Below, one piece after another: positions 1 to 10,339 of a DNA stretch of 64,000 nt. The stretch covers positions 11,656,001 to 11,720,000 of the forward strand of contig OZ038456.1 in the NCBI GenBank assembly GCA_964036195.1, written 5' to 3'. Position 1 is the stretch's first letter, and every line of letters begins with the position of its first letter. The translations under genes and the position numbers were made by a program. Under the pieces are notes generated by a model. The model did not search any database. It was not told where the DNA came from and saw nothing but the letters and a program-made list of their open reading frames with translations. Origin of the DNA: Sphaerolaimus hirsutus (taxonomy: Eukaryota; Nematoda; Chromadorea; Monhysterida; Sphaerolaimidae).

Positions 1-148
1 TTGGCCGCATGAGCTGGGCTGCCGCGGCGGCGGCGCTCTGCGTGCCGAACATGCCGCCCGACATGAGCGCCGAGCTGCTCGACGTGCCGCACTTGTTCAG
101 CTGCTTCTCTTGCTTCCGGTGCTTGGCGCGCCGGTTTTGGAACCACAC
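1..148 (-). CDS. Homeobox exon 7: recognition helix and start of C-terminal region
   Basis: The acceptor AG (read on the minus strand) lies just before GTGTGGTTCC. The exon starts in phase 0 with [19 protein letters not shown], which is homeodomain helix 3 and its basic tail. A Ser-rich and then Ala-rich segment ([12 protein letters not shown]) follows. The upstream border falls between homeodomain residues 46 and 47, an intron position shared by many PRD-class genes. The exon is truncated by the window edge. Confidence 0.93.
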   Translation of the reverse strand, partial: MWFQNRRAKHRKQEKQLNKCGTSSSSALMSGGMFGTQSAAAAAAQLMRP

Positions 149-3100
149 CTGATTGGGGGGGGGGTGTTGTTTGAGGGGTGTTTAGAGTTGTCGTATGTAC
201 ACCAGTTGACAGGGACACCGAAGTCAACTGGTTCCCGCCTCAATTCAAAGCTTGCTCACGAGTAAATTAGTGTACACAGTCTGGTGTTTATTCCAGTTTG
301 TGATTTATATTTGTCAAACGTTTTTGAAACATCAACTACCGTAGTCCAGCGTAAAAAAGCAAAGAAACTTTTTTCTTTTTTTCCTTCAACCCCCCCCCCC
401 CTGTTTACATCGAATAATCAGCACCTAAACGAGCACACCTTCCATAAAATACAACGAAGCTCCAGCCACAAAAGTGCGCCATCTGTCAGTAAATTTGGGG
501 TGCCAATCCCCCCCCCCCCCGCTGAGCGCCTTACATTCGCTTTCGAGTGTTTCAAGGCAGTAATTTGCAATTAGCACGTGTCATGGGCACTGCGGTTTGG
601 ACGCACCAGCTAAATGCTTTTGTGTTTGCTACTGATTTCGGCGTCGGCGGCCAATTTTTTTTTTTTTTTGTTGTGGGGGTACCGTTTGATAGGCGTTTTT
701 GGCTAGACTGTTTTTTGGTGTATTTATTGTCATTACAACTTTTGGAAACGGATGGAAAACGTTTCATTGTTTTGATTTTCAATTTTCGTTGATAAAAATA
801 TCGATCTGTTGATTTCGGCGTTCAATATAATACAACGTAATGCATCGCAAATACCTAGGCATTTTTAAATTTCTATGACAAAATTGTCCGCCCACGGCCC
901 AGCGGGAGGATTTGCGAGTGAAATCGACGGTTGCACAATGAACAGATGACGCGTGCAAAACACAAAATGCTCATGCATTGCACACGCTTGCCGTTCCAGC
1001 TAGCTTTCAGCGCTGCGCAGGGCTTCGACCCGGTCAAGAGGTGTGGCACTAGTCAATTGCATGCGCGCGTGTCCATCTCAGCGACAGATGCCCGAAATTG
1101 GCGCACTCTGCGCGTGTGCACACGGCTCATTAGAGCACTTGACGCGCTCGTCTGTGCGCGCGCTTGAGCTAGTTAATTGAGCCGCTGCGATACGCTGCGG
1201 CCGGCTGGCCTGAATTGGAGTACTGTTCGCTTTGTCAACTCGTGCGTTATTGGCAGTTGACACGCAGCTAGCTGCAAAAACGACACCGAATGTCAACTGG
1301 TCCCGGTGCCAATTCAAAGCTTGATCATGAGCCCATCATCGTGTTGCAAATGTAGGTATAGTGTTCGATGGGATAAATATTGCGGTATGTGCAATGTACA
1401 CGGCCGGCATCAAGTATGTGTGTATACAATAGTGAGCTACAGTTTAAACGTATTTGTTGTCAATCAAGATGACCGGTGTGCACGAAAAAATGTGGAGAAG
1501 TAAAAAAAGAACATTTTAAGGTACCGTAATGAGTAACGTGAGAAGTGAAAAGAGAAGTTCAAAGCTGAAAAAAAACTTTTTACTTCTCGTTTTGCTTCGC
1601 TTTCTACTTTTTACTTAACATTTCTCATTTCACTTGTCACTTCAAAAATTCCTTTTTACTTCTCCACTTTCGGAATCCACCCCTGGTGCCAGTCCCAGAC
1701 CGTGTAAAATGTCAAATGTCATGCAATGCAAAGTGTCAAAAGTAATGTAAAATGCCCTGGAAAATGGCAAACATACGTTTAACATTTCGCAGGGCATTTT
1801 ACATGACTTGTGACACTTTGCATGACATTGACATTTTACAGGGCGTTTTACAGGGTCCGGGACTGACCCCTGATCGCCTCAACGAAACTCCGCCCACCTG
1901 TATGCGAGCCTCGTTCAGTTTAGTTATTCTCGCCAAATCTTCCCGTACGTAAATGTCTGGATAATGGCTCTTTGAAAATGCAGCTTCCAACTCGGCCAGT
2001 TGCTCCTGCGTTTTAAGTTGACATTTAAGTTGCAAATTATGGGGGAAACTTGTTTGAAAACTAATTTGAACAAAATCTGTTGAAAATTCAAAAATGTGGC
2101 AAATTGTTCAAAGGCTGATTGATCACTGTCATAAATATTTGATGGTTACTAGGTACTGGGGTCACTTGCAGACCCTGAAAATTGCCATGTAAAATATCAA
2201 ATGTCATGCAAAGTGTCAAAGGTCGTGGAAAATTCCCTGTGAAATGTCAATTTTTCGCCGCTCATTTGACATTCTACACATAATTGGACATGACTTATTT
2301 ACATCGAACTGAAGGCCATAACATTATAATTGGGGCCAGTTCCGCAAATTGAGAAGTGATAAGTAAAATGGCAAATGCGAAGTGAAATGAGAAGTGAGGA
2401 GTGAATTGAGAAGAAATTGGCAAAAGCGACGGGAAATTACTCTTTATTTTTTTTTTTTTTACCTCGCTTTTGCCAATTTAATTGCCATTTCACTTCGCTT
2501 TTGCCAATTCTCTTTGTATTTTACTTCGCATTTGCCATTTTACTCCTCGATTCTCAATTTGCGGAACTGGCACCAGATCAGCGTAGACGTTTTTTCTAGT
2601 GAGCAGACAGTTGGTGGTGGGTATATTCAGGGTACTTTTGGGTACTAGTTGAGTACTTTCCTCCAGTAAATACGTTTTAACAACTATGTTGAAGTGGTAG
2701 TGCACCTGCGTGAAGGTGGTCCTGTGGCGCCTACGCGCGGGCGTCGGCGGCACGTGCGCGTTCCCGCCGCTGCCGAAACTCACCGGCTCCGTTTTGATCT
2801 TTTTGAATGCAGTTTCTGTGGGGGGGGGTTATTTGTTACTTTGTGCTATGTCGGAATATTTGGGTAGCTTAATTTGCACAATTGTCGAAATTTATCGTAG
2901 ATTTCCGGTGTGACTTTGGCTCCCCCTCTCATCAGAAATCTTAACTTGAAAAAGCCCCGGTAAAAATTTCGTCGATATGTTTTAGGTATGTTAAATCTAA
3001 TCGTCCGCCGCAAAGTGTCTAAAGTCATGTAAAATTCGGTGGAAAACGGCAAACCTACGTACTTTAGTTTTACACGACTTGACACTTCGCACGACACTTG

Positions 3101-6100
3101 ACATTCTACCGGGCACTTAACAGGCACTTAACAAGTACAAGTGACCCCCGAACCGAATGCACCCACCAGTAATTCCGTGTACATCAGCCAGGGGCCTGAG
3201 CGCGTGGCTCACGGCGCTCGCGGTGTCTAGGCTGTAGTAGGAAGAGAAGTCGCCCGGCCCCGCCATCGACATGGCCGACATGCCCATGTGGCCCAGACCT
3301 GTGAGGGGTGCGCTTTGTTGCTGCAGTGTAGGTCTCTTGTTGACCCCCTGGGCCACTCCCACACATTGTAAAGTGTGAAGTCAAGTGTCAAGTATCATAT
3401 AAGATGATATTCCAATTAGGTAGTCAATTTTCATGCAAACTGTCATAATGTCAGTAATAAAATATGTTATTTTATTATTTTTATTGACATTTTACATAAC
3501 ACGTGACCTTACACTTACTGGGTGCGGGATTGCCCTCAAATATGCCACCAACTTCTTTTTAATGCATCATATCGATTTCAATATAATCATGTCAGAGTGA
3601 ATACCTAACAAGTGACAGGTTTCTTTTCACTAGATGTAACCCCTGTACAGTGCACATACCCCTGCAACACCCTGCCAACCACCCCCCTGCTCCCCCTGCA
3701 CAGTGCACACACCCTGCAACCCCTGCCAACCACCCCCCACTTCCACACACCCTGCACCCCCCGCACACCTGCGTGCGCTGCGACGACGCTGTGCGCGTGC
3801 GACTGTGGCCCGGCGAGGTTGGGCGCGCCCTGCTCGCAGATGAGGTGCTGCTGCAGCAGGTGGTGGGCGTGCTGCGCCTGGTGCAGCGCCGCCTGCAGCG
3901 CCCCCTGCCGCCCCCCAGCCGGGCCGTCGTCGGCCGCGTTGGATGCCTGCGATTAGAGTTGTTGGAAGTGAATGGTGTACTTTTTTAAAGGAAATGTAAA
4001 TGTAAAGTATTTTTTTACTCGCCGCTGAGTACAGAAAACGTAAAGTAACTTTTTTCACTTTTACTCGTGAGTAAATGCGAGTAAATTACTTTTTTCTCTG
4101 GAAAACGTAAAAGTTGGTATTTTTGAGAAATGTTGCCCCACCTGTCGCTCAAAATCACTAATTTAGAAACTTTTTCACCCTCAAATTCACTAGTTAATGT
4201 GTTTTTGCCTGTTTTTCGTCAATTTTGGATATTTTCCCTGCTTGCTTTTTTCTCTAAAAAAATAGAGCGCCTCACCTGCGCGGGCTGCATGCCGCCATCG
4301 GTGTCGCTTTGGTCGACATTGTTGGCGCTTTGGCGCTGCGCCAACTCGTTTAGGTTGTGCGCCGCCCCGTCCGAATGCACCGCCGCTTGTTGCAGCGATT
4401 TCAGCTGGTCTGCGGCGGCGAATCAATGTATTTGAGAGTTGTGACTGCCAGTGGACCTAATTATCGTATTTCCTCGAATTACACCCCGGGGTGATTGTTT
4501 CAGAGTAGACATTTCGAGGGGGGGTTAAACGACGGGGGTATTTCGAGGGTATTTTTTCGTGAGAAATTTTCTTGAAATTCAGAGGGCGTTTCTAGGGGGG
4601 GGGGGTCGAGGAAATACGGTAGCTATCCGCTGTCAATTCCGCAAGTGGAGAAGTAAAAAACAATATAAGTGATAAGTAATTTCACAAGTGGCAAGTGGAC
4701 AGTTGAGTAGAAGCACAATAGAGAAATCAATTTATAAGTGGCGAGCGACAAGGAAATGCAAGAAAGAATAAAATTAAATTGACATCTCAGTTCATTGTTT
4801 AGTTTTCTCTTCACTTGGCACTTGTCTTTTTACTTCTCTACTTGCGAAATTGACTCCAGGCTCATGTGAAATCAAACAGATCAGAAGAAATTTGAAACAA
4901 AGCTAAAAATGACAGCCAAATTGTGCGCTTCCTAAGGTGCAAGGTTACCTCGAATGCGTTGCTGCCTTACTGCTCTTACTTATGTAAAATACCAGCACAG
5001 ACATATTTATAAAGCACTGGTGATCATTGTTGCCTATTGATCACCGGTGTGCGTGCAAGTTTGCCCCTGGCCAAAGTTACCTACAGCAGTGCAATGTGAT
5101 TCGAAAGTGTGTGACCAAAATACATAGGAACTCAAAACCATGCCAGTCTGACCGCAAACCTACAATGCACAGGCACAATATTCGCAAATGGCACATTTGG
5201 GAAGGAAAATGCGCGCATTCGAATAAAACCAGTGGCTATTATAAAAAAATTCTCGCACGCCGTTGTGTCAATCTCAAAATCAGACAACACGGCACACCGA
5301 AGGATTCAAAAAATCAAGCCAACTCGAATGCGAATAAATCAAGTTCGCATTTTGGCCGTCAACTGGCCGTCAACTGAATAATAGAAAACACAAAACTGGA
5401 GCGCGAATGCGCGACTGCGAGCATCAGCGCAACTGCAACATTTCCCGACTTTGCCGAGGCAAACCTAATTCTTGGAATAAGGCTGATCTGATGAACGCGA
5501 TCAAATGAAGCGAGTATAACTAGGCCCCAACCCGACGGGCCTAGTAAATGGTTTATGTAGATGCGTCCTAATAGATACAAAATGAATTACGACCATCCGG
5601 CCAGCCGATATTGAGTTACTGGCGATGGAAAATTGGGGGGGGGGGCGGCTGCGTGATGTAATAAAAATGCCCCCCCCCCTCAAAGTTGCGCGGTCGGGCC
5701 AAAGCTCGGTCATTAGCGTCGATGCTAGCTGGGACTGGGAGCAGTCCCAGAACCTGTAAAATGCCTGTAACGTGTCAAATGTCACGCAAAGTGTCTCAAG
5801 TCATGCACAATGGCAAACGGTTGCCATTTTGCAGGGCGTTTTACATGACTTTTGACACTTTGCATGACATTTTACAGGGCATTTTACCGGGCTGGGACTG
5901 GCACCTGGCGCCTAAACCCGACTACGCTAAACTTGATTTCGTTTGCCACCGCTCGCCCCCCTTTATCGAATTATTGCGGCGGCGCGGTGGCCCGCCGCCG
6001 CAATCGAATCAGCGCAAAAATCAATTATCAAATCAATCACAAGCCAATGGGTGGGAGGGAATTGAGCCACTTGCCACTTATCGGTGTCAATGTGTTCGTG

Positions 6101-6810
6101 ATAGGAGTTTATTGCACTTGAAAGTGCCGCACTAGCGTTTCAAGTGCCTTAATTTGGTCGCACTTTGTGCCACGCGCACCAGTTGACAACTGGAATTTGG
6201 GAAACTGATCGATGTGTTCGCAACACATTTCAGTTGACCAGAATCAATCAGTTATTTGTGAGCTTTGCAAATTCTGATTGTCAACTGGTGTGCGTCGTGT
6301 GGCGCGTTTCCGAGGAAAGATCAGAGGGTATAGTCTACTGAAGGTACACCTTACAATGAAATCTACCATATACTCTCCGAATAAACGAACAGACATAAAA
6401 ATTTCGTCTCATCAGATCATATTGGCCCCACTTTGGGTGAATTTGGTAGACAATCTTTGAAAGCTTCTTCATCAAAATCTGGCAGAATGTATTGCATAGC
6501 GATGTGTGCTTCGAGTACAAGTGGGTAGCGGCTGGTGGGCCGGAGCGAGGGAAGAGTCCCCGTATGATGACTTGGTAACCTGCCAAATTTTTTGACATTG
6601 CTAGACATAGACACGGGTCAAATCGCTCGTGTAAGTCGTCCACTGGAACAAGTCATCATACGCGACCCGATCCATGCGACCAGACGTACCTGCGCCTTGG
6701 TGCTGGGCGCCGTCGAGCCCCTGGCCGCACTGCTTGTGCTGCTCGGCCATCTGCAGTCGCCGTCGTCTTGGCGCGCTGCCAATTAGATCTATTATGCCGC
6801 CCGGTCCGCT
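1..6810 (-). CDS. PRD-class (Prop1/UNC-42-like) homeobox transcription factor, partial, seven exons seen
   Basis: Exons in order of transcription: 6690-6810, 4276-4409, 3769-3946, 3167-3298, 2706-2815, 1898-2005, 1-148. All have AG/GT borders, and phases agree at every junction (1, 0, 1, 1, 0, 0). The joined frame gives an N-terminal region rich in Gln, His, Ala and Met, then a sumoylation-type site (I-K-T-E) just before a full 60-residue homeodomain from [10 protein letters not shown] to RRAKHRKQE. It has Gln at homeodomain position 50 and the WFQN recognition helix. After the homeodomain comes an Ala-rich stretch, and the gene runs off the window. The family binds DNA in the nucleus, usually as dimers on TAAT palindromes; that is family knowledge. 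[19 protein letters not shown] and RKQEKQLNK resemble Prop1/UNC-42 rather than Otp, Phox2 or Prrx. The first exon may not hold the true start. The introns are filled with palindromic repeats. Confidence 0.9.
1684..1873. mobile_element. Family A palindromic element in a homeodomain intron
   Basis: The element starts CTG|GTGCCAGTCCC and ends GGGACTGACCC|CTG, with an internal inverted repeat of CATGCAAAGTGTCAAA and TTTACAGGG words. CTG is present on both sides. On the gene's strand it reads GG...AG, so it does not form the intron itself but lies within the longer intron between exons 6 and 7. Confidence 0.75.
1898..2005 (-). CDS. Homeobox exon 6: helices 1 and 2
   Basis: This 108-bp exon is in phase 0 at both ends and encodes exactly 36 residues, from [10 protein letters not shown] to TKLNEARIQ. 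The donor is GTGGGCGG and the acceptor is AACGCAG. A family A palindromic element lies about 27 bp into the downstream intron. Exon size and sequence leave little doubt. Confidence 0.93.
2337..2573. mobile_element. Family B palindromic element (AGTTCCGCAA type)
   Basis: The inverted repeat runs from GGGGCCAGTTCCGCAAATTG to CAATTTGCGGAACTGGCACC. The arms repeat AAGTGAAATGGCAAA words and their complement. It lies in the homeobox intron between exons 5 and 6. Confidence 0.7.
2706..2815 (-). CDS. Homeobox exon 5: sumoylation-type motif and homeodomain N-terminal arm
   Basis: This 110-bp exon enters in phase 1 and leaves in phase 0. It encodes [16 protein letters not shown], then a Pro-rich linker, then the arm [15 protein letters not shown] fits the sumoylation consensus (hydrophobic-Lys-x-Glu), so repression by SUMO is a reasonable inference. 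Confidence 0.9.
3167..3298 (-). CDS. Homeobox exon 4: Met/Gly/Ser-rich segment
   Basis: This 132-bp exon is in phase 1 at both ends. It encodes [20 protein letters not shown] and continues through [16 protein letters not shown] to DVHGIT. It has strong third-position GC and canonical borders (CTCACAG before, GTGGGT after). This segment is probably an unstructured regulatory region. Confidence 0.85.
3769..3946 (-). CDS. Homeobox exon 3: Gln/His/Ala-rich segment
   Basis: This 178-bp exon runs from phase 0 to phase 1. It encodes [20 protein letters not shown], a His/Gln tract ([14 protein letters not shown]) and a tail ending SVVAAHA. Low-complexity regions like this are common in transcription factors. 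Two other frames are also open, but only this one matches the phases of its neighbours. Confidence 0.82.
3960..4126. repeat. Family J repeat (GTAAAGTATTTTTTTACTC type)
   Basis: The repeat holds the words AAACGTAAAG, TACTCG and GAGTAAA in both orientations. Other copies lie near 7950-8170, 17150-17470, 25890-26800, 27005-27480, 47155-47680, 56905-57435 and 62866-63090. It is often flanked by AGAGTTGTTAAAAGTAC. No coding capacity is visible. Confidence 0.55.
4276..4409 (-). CDS. Homeobox exon 2: Gln/Asn-rich segment
   Basis: This 134-bp exon runs from phase 1 to phase 0. It encodes [17 protein letters not shown] and continues to [11 protein letters not shown]. The donor is GTGAGGCGC and the acceptor is CGCCGCAG. 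The first Asp codon is split with the exon at 6690-6810. Confidence 0.8.
4467..4620. mobile_element. Family E element (CGTATTTCCTCGAAATAC type)
   Basis: This short copy begins ATCGTATTTCCTCGAATTAC and ends CGAGGAAATACGGT, with a G run and GTATTTCGAGGG words inside. It is the most frequent family in the window. Confidence 0.7.
4631..4859. mobile_element. Family B-like palindromic element
   Basis: The left end TGTCAATTCCGCAAGTGGAG and the right end CTACTTGCGAAATTGACTCC form an inverted repeat. The arms are rich in AAGTGGCAAGTG words and their complement. It is a variant of the AGTTCCGC family. Confidence 0.6.
5735..5907 (-). mobile_element. Family A element in spliceable orientation within the homeobox gene
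   Basis: On the minus strand it reads CAG|GTGCCAGTCCC...GGGACTGCTCC|CAG, so it would form a canonical GT-AG intron of about 170 bp (5904 to 5735). CAG is duplicated. The two flanks are open in a common frame (VVGFRRQ before, [12 protein letters not shown] after), so it may split a small unrecognised exon within the first homeobox intron. Confidence 0.65.
6174..6297. mobile_element. Inverted-repeat element (CACCAGTTGACA type)
   Basis: The left end GCGCACCAGTTGACAACTGG and the right end TTGTCAACTGGTGTGCG are reverse complements apart from small differences. Related ends occur near 195-250, 1250-1325, 29205-29450 and 63300-63370, often with TTCAAAGCTTG just inside. Confidence 0.6.
6690..6810 (-). 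CDS. Homeobox exon 1 or an early exon
   Basis: The frame holds [16 protein letters not shown], then [20 protein letters not shown], and ends at donor GTACGT in phase 1, which agrees with the next exon. The 5' border is uncertain. It could be the acceptor GACGCAG at 6811-6812, or translation could start at the internal ATG (MAEQHK). An in-frame stop lies just upstream of the proposed acceptor, so any further N-terminal sequence must come from another exon. Confidence 0.65.
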
Positions 6811-7320
6811 CTGCGTCTACAATTTCATTTGTGCCATTTCGCGTGTAAATCGATTAGCGTTAACTGGCTCGGCGATAAACCTGCTCTGCTTACTTAGTCG
6901 CCTTTGGGCAATAGCGCGCGTTTTTTTGTTGCTTTATGTGGACTTTTTGCGCGCTAAAGTTTCGCGCCAACTCGAAGAAAATCTGGGAGAAACGAAATTT
7001 GGCGCGCTAATGCACTAGCGCCGCCCACGCTCCCTCGAGGTGCGCGAAATTCACTTTTCAGCCTACAGCAAAATTAGGTTTATCAATATATGGGGGGGTA
7101 GGGGGAGGGGCGGCGTGCGGACGAAAGTGCAAAAGTTGATCTAATATATTAGCATTTGACGGGCAAACGATTTCGCGCGCCGCGAAACCACGCGTCAACT
7201 CAAAATGTGTACCGAATATCTATATTTTGCGCGCGGCACCGATCGCTGGTACAGTAGCTTCGCGGTGGGCGGAGTCTAAGTGAAGCCGTGTGCTTAGGCG
7301 TGTATGCGCGTACCGGAGTG
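6811..7320. other. GC-rich upstream region of the homeobox gene
   Basis: The stretch is rich in GCGC and CGCG words (GCGCGCCGCG, TTGCGCGCGGC), with a GGGGGTAGGGGGAGGGGCGG run near 7090. It contains no convincing exon or recognised repeat. Its position upstream of the first visible homeobox exon makes a promoter or 5' untranslated region plausible. No TATA box or initiator can be fixed by eye. Confidence 0.35.
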
Positions 7321-7466
7321 TAGATCTATACATTTATATAGGTGATATGTAGATGGTATAAACCATGTTCTAACGTGACATAGTTATTGTGTTAACGTGT
7401 GTTCTTCATTGCGTTGATAACAAACCAATGGTTTTGTCATTTACGTTCGTTTCACACACAATTTGG

Positions 7467-7953
7467 GGGGTATTTCGAGGGGAGGGTCTATTTATTCATA
7501 TTGGTCATTTTGACGGAGGGGGGTTTATCTCGAGAAAATACGGTATATAAGTCTATAAACTCTTATACATGGTGTAGTTATTGTTGCGTTTTTCTACGTC
7601 TGCCTAAATAGGAACAACAAATAAGTACTGGTAGTTGAAGAAAATTCTGGCGAAATAATAAACCCACTCTGCAAATACATCCCGCCGTCGTTTAACTCAC
7701 GCTCAAAATTTCCAGTATAAAAACTACACCACCGGAAGGTATTTAGAGGAGATACGGTATCGACGGAACACAGTGATTGTTTTTAACGTGTGTTCTGCAT
7801 TGTCCGGATCACAAACAATAGCTTTTGTCGTATACGTTCCCTTTACACTTAATTTGGGGGGTATTTCGAGGGGGGGCTAATACATTCATAGTGGCCATTT
7901 TGATGGCGGGGGGGGGGGGGGTATTTCGAGGGGGTATATCGAGGAAATACGGT
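7467..7953. repeat. Family E elements, clustered
   Basis: Several GGGTATTTCGAGGGG and CGAGAAAATACGGT blocks are separated by the conserved family interior (TTCTACGTCTGC; AACGTGTGTTCTGCATTG). The last block ends CGAGGAAATACGGTA at about 7953. It looks like two or more overlapping copies. Confidence 0.6.
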
Positions 7954-8749
7954 AATGCTTTTTCCAGATAGAAAAGGTAATTTTACTTTCTTTTACGCTT
8001 TCCTGAGAAAAATACTCGGATTTACGCTTTCTGGGTAAAAAAGTATTTAACTCACATTTACTCACAAGTAAAAGAAAAAAATTTTACTTTACGTTTTCTG
8101 TACTCGGGGCGAGTAAAAACAAAATCTTTACGTATACGCATACTTTGAAAAAGTACAGTACTTTTAACAACTCTGTTTATGAGTTGCCTAATTTTGTGTT
8201 TACTGGCGCACAGTACAAAACTGGTGCACATATCGCCAATTCGGACACATAAATATGTGTTCATGGATAACGATAGCAAACCACATGGAACAAGTGTTTG
8301 ATTTTTAATGTTTTTTTTTCTACAAAGACGTATCAAATTTCGAATTTCCCCAAAAATCTTTTGTGAATTTAGTTTTCGAGTTTTTTTAAATACTTTCCCA
8401 ATGTTTCGTATTTTCGGCGAAATTGGTCTTTAACTTGTATTTCTGCATTTCATGCGTCTTTTCAACCAAAAAAAAAGATTTTTCCTAGCGGTCAAATAAA
8501 ACGTCTATAACTCCAAAAAAGTTAAATTCAAAATTAATCATGGAACTTTTATTCGCCACGGTTACGTACAGCGACAAGTTGACGCAGGTGCGCGTGCTCT
8601 CGCATCCCCGCACCAAATACAGTAACCCACAGTCTGTCACTTTCTCTCGCTCACTTCCCATTTGCATTTGCGTCGCCCCCCCCGATCTGGTATACGTATG
8701 TGTGGGTGTATTTGCGTATGAAACGGCGGCGCGCTAACAGCGTTTTGTG

Positions 8750-8870
8750 CCATTTTGTGACAAGTGATCAGTGACAAGTGACCAGTGACTAGTGTCCAGT
8801 GACTAGTGACAAGTGACCAGTGACAAGTAGCATGTTGCAAGTGACAAGTAGCAAGTTTAAAGTGACGAGA
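8750..8870. repeat. GTGACAAGTGACCA tandem repeat
   Basis: An imperfect tandem array of about 10-bp units (GACAAGTGAC, CAGTGACTAG). It is open in one frame but low in complexity, so no gene is called. Confidence 0.6.
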
Positions 8871-9077
8871 AATGCGTGTGGTTTGCCTAGCAACCATTTT
8901 TAAGCTCGTTAGCGCTTTTGCGGTTAAGAAAATACTCAGCTGACTTAGCTGACGATGTCCCTTGATTATCGTTGATCACTTTATTAGCACTTTTCATCTT
9001 TCAGTAAATAGTTATCGCATTGGGATCTTTTCTTGTCACTTGTCTCATCACTTGACACTTGACAAAGTGACCGAATG

Positions 9078-9245
9078 TATCCGTACGATGGAAACGCACC
9101 TCGACGCGGTATAATGTGCCCGCGCGGCACTCTAGTTGGCTTGTCGAGAGTGAAGCCCGCGCGCAAGTGCCTTCCTTGATGATGTGCTATGCATCTTGCG
9201 CCGTGCCGCACATGTGCACCCCGCTGGGTGCATTGCCGGAAAAGC
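9078..9245 (+). other. GC-rich exon-like patch, unassigned
   Basis: The patch stands out in base composition from its AT-rich surroundings. One plus frame reads RTSTRYNVPARHSSW and, further on, AQVPSLMMCYASCAVPHMC before a stop at about 9262. The minus strand is also open. No clear acceptor and donor pair was found, so this may be a decayed exon or a GC-rich repeat fragment. Confidence 0.2.
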
Positions 9246-9459
9246 ACATTTTTATATTTTGATTTTGAGATATTGACAGTTTTTTAAATGGGAGATTATG
9301 GTATTTACATTTAATAGCATCATAAAGGTTGGTTTTGTGCTGAGTCAAATGGCGAGTGCATGTATTCACAGGGAAACACAGCTCGAGTGCGACAAGTCGC
9401 TTCCAACTAGCTGACGGAGCTATGTTTACCCTTGGAAGTGAGTTTTGTGGTGTTTTCAC

Positions 9460-9680
9460 AGCTGCAACACAGCTGGCAGCAAGTTGTCAGCAAGCTGCAT
9501 GTGGCTGAACCATGTGATGGAATCACTGCATGAGTTGTCAGCGAGCTACAACCTGCATCAAGTAAAATGTCAACAAGATGCACTGTGTTGTCAGTGAGCT
9601 GCCACTTATGTTAATGATTCGCAAGCAAGCTAGCAGTGAGTTGTTGGGGGGTTGTGTTTCGATGTGTTAGCTAGAGCTGT
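9460..9680. repeat. GTTGTCAGCGAGCTGC repeat, short copy
   Basis: Imperfect repeats of TTGTCAGCAAGCTGCA words. The reverse complement is found in the larger block at 55020-55790 (CTCGCTGACAACT). The unit is irregular and no protein is recognised. Confidence 0.5.
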
Positions 9681-10339
9681 CACACGATAAAGCCAGGCAA
9701 AATCCTAAAAACAATTTTACCAGGCACTTTTTACATTTTACACAACATCTGGCAAATTTGTCTGAAATTTTATACAGCCTTTTACATTTCAGGGATCTCA
9801 GGGATCCAAAACTGTGGTTGCATTTATCTGAAATTCACATTTCTTTATTCACAGTTCACTTCTAGACCCTGTAAAATGCACTGTGAAATGTCAAATGCCA
9901 TGCAAAGTGTCAAATGACATGTAAAAAAACCCTGTAAAATTGTCAGATGTCATGCAAAGTGCCTAACGTCATGGAAAATGCCTATAAAATGTAAAATGGC
10001 ATGAGAGCATCAAAAGTCCTACGCCATTTTACACATCATTTTGAGCCATTTCAACGTGACTAAAAAGTGTAAAAAAATTGAAATTGTCCGCCCATGCACG
10101 TAGACGCAATCAGCCCAGCGGCGCGACCGATTAGCATTGGGCGCAGGGGCGGCGCTTAATTCAATTTTCGTGCGGCCGCCGCCGCCGCACTCATGTAACG
10201 AGTTGCGAATGGACCCCCGACCGCCCCTGGGTTTATACATTGAGGCTGGCGGGTATTTGTGTACTCGCGTACTCGTGTACTTGGATACCGTATTTCTTGA
10301 AATAGAGGGGCCGTGTTTTTCTTTACAAAGGGTCAATTC

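Noticed and set aside
5027..5377. 116-codon plus open frame with many Cys and Lys
   Set aside because: No splice or start context, biased composition, no domain seen, and it lies inside the homeobox gene's first intron on the other strand.
8637..8897. Frame HLQHATCHWSLVTSHW
   Set aside because: Translation of the GTGACAAGTGACCA tandem repeat.
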